Source: Verrucomicrobiota bacterium (GTDB lineage: Bacteria; Verrucomicrobiota; Verrucomicrobiia; Opitutales; Oceanipulchritudinaceae). From it: 34,399 nucleotides of DNA. A program made the translations under genes and the position numbers. The notes below the pieces were generated by a model. The model made no database searches, had not been told where the DNA came from, and worked only from the letters and a program-made list of their open reading frames with translations. The DNA lies in contig JAJOKB010000091.1 of NCBI GenBank assembly GCA_021208135.1, positions 1 to 34,399 of the forward strand. Direction: 5' to 3'. Shown one piece after another: positions 28,625 through 34,399 of this stretch. Positions within the stretch are counted from its first letter, which is position 1. Each line of letters begins with the position of its first letter.

Positions 28625-29780
28625 TTATCCCCGATCTCCCAATCGGATTCTTCGGCGAAAAGTCGAGGGCGATTCTCCGCATACGCGCGCAAATACCACA
28701 CTCAACATTCTGCCATCCGCAAACCCGGCAGCACTGGCAACGTCTGTCAGTTTGATATCTGTTTCCAAAAGCAGGCGCTTGGCGTAATCGACCCGCGCAG
28801 ACTGCATGATATCATGCACCGTCCGACCCAATGCACTGCGCACCCTGCGCTCCAATTTGCTTCTGCTGGCACCCACCAGTGTGGCACATTGATCCACTGA
28901 ATGCAGATTGGCTATATCGCGGCGAATCAAGCTCAGCGCCCTGCCAACAAAAGGATCACCGCACTGCAAGACCTCAGTGGAGGCGCGACATCGATGCGCA
29001 GAGGCGGTACCCGGATCACCGTGTCTTTAGCAATCACCTCTCCTTCCATCAGCCGTTTAAGCAAAGCCGCCGCCTGAAAACCGATTTGTTCTGCGTCCAG
29101 AATCACAGCCGAAATCGCAATGGACTTAACTGCTGCTGCCAGGGTTCGTGATCTACCCCAAGAATGGCGACGTCCTCCGGGATCAACACATCCCGCAATA
29201 ACAGCGCTTCCAGTAAAACACGGGCCTCGTGAGTATTGAAAACAAAGATCCCGCAGGACCTCGGCAAACTGAAATCACTGCCGTAAAGGTCCTTGCTCTG
29301 CAATTGCAGACAGTCCCTGCCTGCCTGTCTCAAGAACTGCTCGAAAGCTTGTCCTCTCAGCACCGCCGCGTGATGCGGCGGCTGCATGCCACCAGCATAA
29401 AATGCAAAATGGCGAAACTGCCGTTGCAGGAAAAATTGCGCTGCCATAGCGCCAGCAGCTGCGTCATCGGACACCACCCTTGGCACAGGTGCTGATGCCG
29501 CGCGTGCCGATACCCCGACAACAGCGGATATGCCTCTGCGCTGCACCAGTTGCAAGGATTCATGCTCCACATCAATCTCGGAAAAGTTGCCAATGACTCC
29601 ATCCACCTGCCTGAGGCGCATGAACTCGTGCCCCAACTCTCCTTCATGCGCAATGTTCAACAAGCGCCAGGAAGGCTGTGCCAAGGCGTAGCGAAGTATC
29701 CCGCGCTGAATTGCACGTTGATGCTCATAGGCAGCGTTCAGTGCCACATAAATGTTTTTTCTGGATGGAATTGATTTCAT
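28625..29780 (-). CDS. XylR-type AraC-family transcriptional regulator (two frame breaks)
   Basis: About 385 residues. The N-terminal two thirds is a LacI/PBP-like ligand domain (KNIYVALNAAYEHQRAIQRG, VDGVIGNF, ISAVVGVSARA, VVSDDAAAGAMAAQFFL, FRHFAFYAG, DVAILGVDHEPWQQQLSP). A linker (VIRVPPLRIDVAP, STEVLQCGDPFV) leads to a C-terminal AraC helix-turn-helix domain (RALSLIRRDI, VGASRSKLERRVRSALGRTV, VASAAGFADGRMLSVVFARV). This arrangement is that of E. coli XylR, but the ligand need not be xylose. Breaks near 29118-29121 and 28976-28982 each look like one missing base. It lies 144 bases upstream of the ABC/DUF4857 unit on the same strand and is divergent from the first PEP-CTERM gene. Confidence 0.88.
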
Positions 29781-29845
29781 TCAACTGCGCATGGGCAAGA
29801 CCGACACTATGCCTGAAATCGGATAATTTTTGACGGCATTACGCA

Positions 29846-29856
29846 ATGAAATTCAT
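29846..29856. promoter_or_regulatory. Short palindrome in the regulator/PEP-CTERM divergent region
   Basis: ATGAA-a-TTCAT lies in the 132-base gap between the divergent XylR-type regulator and the first PEP-CTERM gene. It could be an operator, but an 11-base palindrome is weak evidence. Confidence 0.2.
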
Positions 29857-29912
29857 GCCTAAATTCCTTATGCTGATTGAGTCAAATTAAACAATCAGAT
29901 CATAACTACTGC

Positions 29913-30674
29913 ATGAAAAAAACAATATCCCTACTCTGCGCGTTTGCTTGCACCGCATCCGCTGCATCCGCTCAAATCGTATTCACAGAAACTTTTAACT
30001 ATACTGGTGGCACCAATCCCTTGATCAACATTGCCGGTTGGAGTTGGCAGTCAGTGACGGTGGCGTTTTCCGACGCCAGTGGACAACGTCAATTCAGCCG
30101 CATCTCGAGCAACAATGGCATTGGCGGCACTGCCGGGTTTGCCTACAATGCCCCCCAACGCCGCCCTCGGCGCGGTAGCCTCACTCACTTGGTACAGTGG
30201 ACAATCATTTTCCCAATCAACTCTCGAGTCGATCAGCGCCTTTATCGGCCACAACAATGTAGCCAACGAAACCCGCTTGTCGTTCAGGTTGAAGGCGAAG
30301 GTTGGTTTGCCACCACCCAAAGCTGGACTACCCCAGCAATGACTGCAGGAAATTTTCCGACCCAGGCCCAGCAAGTGACCTTTGATTTTGTCGCCGACGC
30401 CTCGGCGTGGCGTCCGTTGGCATTTGATGGTCTGCTGGGAGATGCCAGCTCCGGATTCGCTGTGTTTTCAGGCGACCAGAGCGCCAATGCTCTCGCTGGC
30501 AATCTGCCGAGCGGTTCCATAACTGCGGTTGGCGTCTATCATTACATGGCTGCCGGAGCCATCACCCGTTTCGACAATTTCACGGTCACCGCCATCCCCG
30601 AACCCTCCACCTATGCGGCGATCTTCGGTGCTTTGGCCTTGGGCCTTATTGCCCTGCGCCGTCGGCGCAAGTGA
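29913..30674 (+). CDS. PEP-CTERM sorting-domain protein 1 (two compensating frame breaks)
   Basis: 253 residues, exported. A signal peptide (MKKTISLLCAFACTASAASA) precedes a beta-rich body (IVFTETFNYTGGTNPL) and the C-terminal PEP-CTERM tag: [17 protein letters not shown], a membrane segment and RRRRK. The tag is the substrate of an exosortase/archaeosortase-type enzyme; none is encoded here. Although the frame is open throughout, residues about 80-127 are shifted: an extra C in the C6 run at 30151-30156 and a missing base near 30296-30303. Between these points the neighbouring frame gives the sensible NAALGAVASLTWYSGQSFSQ and ISAFIGHNNVANETRLSFRL, while the nominal frame gives the Arg/Pro-rich RRPRRG. 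The start at 29913 is chosen because the signal peptide begins there. Function unknown. Confidence 0.82.
   Translation: MKKTISLLCAFACTASAASAQIVFTETFNYTGGTNPLINIAGWSWQSVTVAFSDASGQRQFSRISSNNGIGGTAGFAYNAPQRRPRRGSLTHLVQWTIIFPINSRVDQRLYRPQQCSQRNPLVVQVEGEGWFATTQSWTTPAMTAGNFPTQAQQVTFDFVADASAWRPLAFDGLLGDASSGFAVFSGDQSANALAGNLPSGSITAVGVYHYMAAGAITRFDNFTVTAIPEPSTYAAIFGALALGLIALRRRRK
30588..30674 (+). repeat. PEP-CTERM tag cassette, copy 1
   Basis: The last 87 coding bases of the first PEP-CTERM gene match bases 31668-31754 at 83 of 87 positions, including the stop codon, while the gene bodies upstream are not alike at DNA level. Confidence 0.9.
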
Positions 30675-30696
30675 TAATCTGATTTTAGATTTCCAC

Positions 30697-30722
30697 GCCA
30701 ACAGGCTCAATCCCCTGTTGGC
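30697..30722 (+). terminator. Hairpin directly before the PEP-CTERM 1 terminator
   Basis: Perfect 9-bp stem GCCAACAGG / CCTGTTGGC with an 8-base loop, 23 bases after the stop. No T-run follows directly, but a second hairpin with a T-run begins 5 bases later, so the two may act together. Confidence 0.6.
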
Positions 30723-30726
30723 ACAC

Positions 30727-30754
30727 AAAAAAGCCGCGATTGCGGGCTTTTTTT
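30727..30754 (+). terminator. Rho-independent terminator of PEP-CTERM 1
   Basis: AAAAAAGCCGC-gatt-GCGGGCTTTTTTT: a stem with one bulged G followed by seven T residues, 53 bases after the stop codon. Confidence 0.88.
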
Positions 30755-30963
30755 GCGTGCGAGATACTGCGCGAAACTACCTCCCGATCACTTTAAATTC
30801 CGCTTCCTCAGAAAAAGTCACACAATTTTAGCAACATGGTAACCTTATGCCAACATACCGATGCTAGAGTGAGTTGTTAGCAGAAAAATTACACTGAATC
30901 CAAAATTTGGTACAGTCTCTGCGTAGGAAATTAATCTCTCACATAACATCGAAAAATAATACC

Positions 30964-31754
30964 ATGAAAACTAAACTTATCGCCTGCATCGCCACCTTGG
31001 CAATTGCTTCTGTCTCACAAGCGGAACTTGCCGCTTCAGTTATATTCTCTGAAGACTTTGGATCTTTAGCCAATGGTACTGGAATCACGACATCAAACAC
31101 GGGGCTAACCTATGTCAGAATTGGTACACAAGGTGGCAGTATTAACGCCCAAAACCCATCCAGTTTTGGCAGTGGAGCATCCTTGAGTTTAGTGGGTCCA
31201 ACTGGAGGTTCATTGAACGGATTCGGTGTCGAATCAGGACTGGACATTGGAGGGTTAACCGTTATGGAATTTGATCTCCGCCTCGGTAATACGAACGGAA
31301 CCTTTGCATTTGGTTTGGGATCAGGCAATTCCTTCACAGGAAATAGTACATTCGCCACCGCTCAAGGATTGTATTGGTTTCAAATTACCGGAGGCGAGCT
31401 CCAGCGACGTACTTCCAGTTGGATTGCTGTAGACACAATCGCAACCGCTACCAATTACTCGATTGCCATCTATTCAAAACACAAGCGGAGCAGACTTTCG
31501 ATTTCGGAGGCGCTGGTGGAACAGTCAACAATGGAACTATGACCTTAACAATCAATGGTATTGCTGTTGCCACCAATGTGGCCTTAACGACAGCCGCTGT
31601 TAACGCAGATGCTTTCAGAATGTATTCTATCAATGGTTCCAATGTAGAAATTGACAACATCTCCCTGACCGCCATCCCCGAACCCTCCACCTATGCGGCG
31701 ATCTTCGGTGCTCTGGCCTTGGGCTTTATTGTCCTTCGCCGTCGGCGCAAGTGA
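30964..31754 (+). CDS. PEP-CTERM sorting-domain protein 2 (one frame break)
   Basis: About 263 residues, exported. A signal peptide ([20 protein letters not shown]) precedes a beta-rich body that opens [16 protein letters not shown], like the VFTETF opening of PEP-CTERM protein 1, with a lectin-like pattern ([50 protein letters not shown]). The C-terminus is the PEP-CTERM tag [18 protein letters not shown], a hydrophobic stretch and RRRRK. The frame breaks near 31474-31482 (one base missing), joining YSIAIYS to [15 protein letters not shown]. The DNA coding for the tag is almost the same as in the first gene. It is 289 bases downstream of PEP-CTERM 1, past a terminator, so it has its own promoter; ACATAACATCGAAAAATAATACC-type leader sequence shows no clear Shine-Dalgarno. 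Confidence 0.82.
31668..31754 (+). repeat. PEP-CTERM tag cassette, copy 2
   Basis: Partner of 30588-30674; four mismatches in 87 bases, all in the last 43 bases. The repeat begins at the Thr-Ala-Ile-Pro-Glu-Pro codons and ends at TGA. Confidence 0.9.
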
Positions 31755-31776
31755 GGGATGAGATAGGCGGGTTTGC

Positions 31777-34038
31777 TCAGGCTTTGACCAAGAGTAAATC
31801 GACCTTACCGATATGATGAAAACGCAGGACAACACCCTTGGGGTGTTTGTCCTTTTCTATTTCCAGCTCGGTGCCATTTTCGGCAATCAGGCGGCAGCTG
31901 TCCGGACAATGGGAAATCACGATTTCCGACAAACCATAGGCTGAACAACTATAGGAGATTGACTGAGGGCTGGCAGCGACTGCATGCAGGCAGACAGTGG
32001 AGCGCAGCCAAAGTGGCTCTGATGATGGCTGGGAGCCGCGCAGGGCTATCTGATGTTCGCCAGGACTGAGTAAATCCTGTGGCAATTGCAGGGTATGTGC
32101 AACGGGCAACCCATCGACACGCAATTCCAAGGGGGCATCCTCAACTTGAAAATGGAAATGCACAGTGGCTTTACGCCAAGGATAACTTTGTAGGGTTGAG
32201 TAGGCGGCAGTCGGACGAACCGCGAGACCGTATGGCAAGCGCCTGACACCGAGCGAAGCCCAGGCTCCCAACCAGGCCGCCATGGCAAAACCTTGCGGAC
32301 GAATATCGTGGTATAGATTGCCTTGTGGAGCACCCAATTTTTCCGGCATTGCGCCACCCATCGGCAAAAAGGTTCCGGGTTGCTGAGCCTCGGCATGAAT
32401 CATCTTCAACACCTGAAGCAGACGTTGCTCGCCATATACCCAAGGATCGACAGCGGCGATGGCCGCACAGATTCCATTGATCCAGTGCATTTTCGGCTTG
32501 CGCAGCAGGGCATTCAGCAGGGCGTCGCTCACTGCATCGCGATCTTGCAGAGGCAGGAAATTCGGCATGGACAGTGCCCAAATGTAAGTGGAACTCGCAG
32601 GTCCCCAGTAGAAGGCACGGCGCACCACATCATCCTCACAAAGAAGATCGCCATAAGCGGGAAGTCCATCTTTCCGATCGGCATAGAGAGGTTCCAGTCG
32701 CTGCCACAGGTGTTGAGCCTTTGCTGTGTATTCCTCCGCAAGCGATTCATCTGTATGAAGGGCACCCAGCATGCAATACGCCGAATGCATAAGAGTGTTC
32801 AGGTAGATGTCGTAACTGCGCAAAACGCGGTGGCCATCATGGCGGATGTGCTCATCACCTGCAGGTTTGCCGATAGCAAAGTCCCAGGCATAATCACGGC
32901 TTAAAAAAGCTGGTGTTTCGTCGGCAAAATAGCCGCCGAAAAGACCTTTGCTGGAATCAAAGCAATAGGCTTCCACCCAAGCCATGGCATCACGCAACAG
33001 TTTCTTGTCGGCGGTGCCCACCGTGCCCATTGAACCGTGCTGAGTCCAGTGGGTAAAAATTGTCCACAACACGTAATAGATTCCGTCCTCCTCATACTTG
33101 CCGTAATCACGATTGATCAATTGAGCAAACATTTTACCGGGTGGAATGCCCTCCCCTCTGGCATCGGTTGGATTGTCCAATAACAACCGGCACAGTTCAG
33201 GCAATTTGTGCGGCCACCCCGCTGCAGACTGATAAGCGAACGCAAACCCGGCATCACGCACCCAAATCAAGTAATAGATCGCCTTCAAAGATGCCCGGAA
33301 AGCGCCGGAATCATCGATCATGGAATGTAAACTGCGCACCAAAAAATCTCTGAAGCTGTGCAAAGCATCACCTGTACCTCCACTGGTTCGACCGGGAAGT
33401 TGGATGGTATCCAAAGTGGCTGACGTGGAGCTTAAGTGTTCGACCGGGGAGAGGGATGCCAACGCACGCAGTCGTTCCGGAGAACCATCACCCAACAAGC
33501 CGACACCAAGGACACACAATTGGCCTGCCGACAAGTTGGCCTGACAATAGTGGCGCGACCATTTATTGCGAAATGGCGAGTGTCTGAGATAACCGTGACC
33601 CGCCCCCAAACAGGTGGTAAACTCAAAGGCGTAGGCGGGCTCTTTGTGACGCACCAGCAGGCTGCTGTGTGTGCTGCTGATAACGGTATCATATCTATCG
33701 GTCGCCAAATCAACGATCTGAGGCTGTTCCGCCCACAAAAAAAACCGCTGCCACATCAGGGCGCAAGGCGATGTGCACCACTTGATCCCGAAACCTAAGA
33801 ATCGAATGGTAAGGATCATAGTCGCAACTGAGAAACTGACTCAAAGTCAGTCAGGCAATTGGATGCTGGCAAACACTTCCAGATGTTCGTCACGATTGGA
33901 AAAATTGCGATCGTGAGCGGCAGTGGATAGGCCTGCCAACGGCGACCACCAGATGATCAACCGTCCAAGGTCGATGTTAAATTCGACGCGCAACCCCTGT
34001 GGATTGTGCATAAAAATCTGAGCTGGATGAAGTGGCAT
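31777..34038 (-). CDS. GH15-like six-hairpin glycosidase (two frame breaks)
   Basis: About 754 residues. The N-terminal 250 residues are beta-rich (LRVEFNIDLGRLIIWWSPLAG, YAFEFTTCLGAGHGYLRHS). The middle is an alpha/alpha six-hairpin domain: SLKAIYYLIWVRDAGFAFAY carries the W-x-R-D motif seen in GH15 and related inverting glycosidases; later aromatic/acidic blocks include DYAWDFAIGKPAGDEHIRHD, LPAYGDLLCEDDVVRRAFYWGP and ENLYHD-like GNLYHDIRPQGFAMAAWLGAW. The C-terminal 150 residues form a small beta domain. No signal peptide is visible, so it may be cytoplasmic. Frame breaks: near 33847-33852 (one base missing; QLPD to LTLSQFLSCDYDPYH) and at 33737-33744 (T8 on the coding strand, one extra base; DVAAV to FFLWAEQPQ). 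The start is ATG 34038. The exact family and substrate are not determined. Confidence 0.8.
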
Positions 34039-34107
34039 GATTTAGAGGTTGCTGGACCAATCTGGCAACATGAGCGGCTGTTGAGGCAGTGAATGGCTGT
34101 AAGAAAA

Positions 34108-34135
34108 GGAAAGCTCCGCTAGCGCGGAGCTTTCC
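34108..34135 (-). terminator. Strong hairpin terminator upstream of the glycosidase gene
   Basis: Perfect 12-bp stem GGAAAGCTCCGC / GCGGAGCTTTCC with a TAGC loop. On the minus strand it is followed by TTTTCTT, so it most likely ends the transcript of the partial gene at 34158-34399. Confidence 0.85.
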
Positions 34136-34157
34136 AACTCATACTACCCTCGATCCC

Positions 34158-34399
34158 CTACTGATATGAAAAACTATTCTCAACCTGAGTGCGTGGTTCA
34201 ATGGTTGGGAAGTGAAACCAGTTGCGCTGAAAAACAGGCCGATCACTCACCGAGTTGGTGACGTGCAGCCAGAAATCCCCAGTAATAGGCTGTGGGACGA
34301 AAGGTTTGATGAATGGTGTATTCAGACATAGCGGGCCAGCGAAACAGATCGACATGCCATTCAGATGCGGGCCAACTGCGACTGTTAGGCACCATTTGG
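34158..34399 (-). CDS. C-terminal end of an unidentified gene (partial at window edge, one frame break)
   Basis: The upstream part reads SRSWPASEWHVDLFRWPAMS and then HQTFRPTAYYWG in one frame; after 34277-34280, where one G appears to be missing on the coding strand, it continues DFWLHVTNSVSDRPVFQRNW and FHFPTIEPRTQVENSFSYQ to a TAG stop. Both segments have protein-like composition, with many Trp and Phe, and the alternative continuations either stop early or look random. No family recognised. It lies on the same strand as the glycosidase gene, with a strong terminator between. Confidence 0.6.
   Translation of the reverse strand, partial: KWCLTVAVGPHLNGMSICFAGPLCLNTPFIKPFVPQPITGDFWLHVTNSVSDRPVFQRNWFHFPTIEPRTQVENSFSYQ

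Overview
The window looks like a bacterial chromosome segment from the Verrucomicrobiota, most likely the Opitutales. The reasons are PEP-CTERM sorting tags of the [16 protein letters not shown] type, Opitutus-like TonB-dependent receptors, LacI- and XylR-type sugar regulators, and large secreted proteins built from FnIII, beta-helix and Calx-beta modules. Assignment below phylum is inference. No tRNA, rRNA, CRISPR array, insertion sequence or prophage gene was seen.

Layout. (1) 2-451: C-terminal part of an Rpn/transposase-like protein with a four-residue glycine repeat. (2) 533-9022, plus strand: a tightly packed housekeeping run trxB - MFS transporter - rodA - RNase E/G - RNase Y (rny) - cdd - DAHP synthase, with overlaps or gaps of a few bases at most junctions. 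(3) 9086-11935, minus strand: the potassium-uptake pair trkA-trkH. (4) 12029-18107 and beyond: a carbohydrate-type locus with a predicted alpha/alpha-toroid protein (minus), a divergent LacI regulator (plus), a TonB-dependent receptor (minus), and a divergent two-gene unit (17124-22913) of secreted proteins, the second a modular protein of about 1600 residues. (5) 28480-23007, minus strand: a four-gene unit of ABC ATPase, membrane permease, DUF4857 protein and a second TonB-dependent receptor. (6) 29780-28625: a XylR-type regulator. (7) 29913-31754: two PEP-CTERM proteins with almost identical C-terminal DNA. (8) 34038-31777: a GH15-like six-hairpin glycosidase, and the C-terminal end of one more gene at the window edge.

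How it may work together. Region 2 joins redox balance, cell-wall elongation, RNA decay, pyrimidine salvage and aromatic biosynthesis in one transcript. Regions 4 to 8 look like an accessory glycan/nutrient-uptake zone: outer-membrane receptors, surface proteins, sugar-responsive regulators and cytoplasmic carbohydrate enzymes. Two matching palindromes at 17000-17040 and a partial match at the lacI start suggest that the local LacI protein controls both itself and the receptor/secreted-protein promoters.

Quality caveat. I count about 28 single-base reading-frame breaks and two in-frame stops, hitting most genes outside 2875-9022. In nearly every case clean, family-like protein continues in another frame, often at a homopolymer. 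I therefore read these as sequence errors rather than gene decay, and I give whole-gene coordinates for the broken genes.
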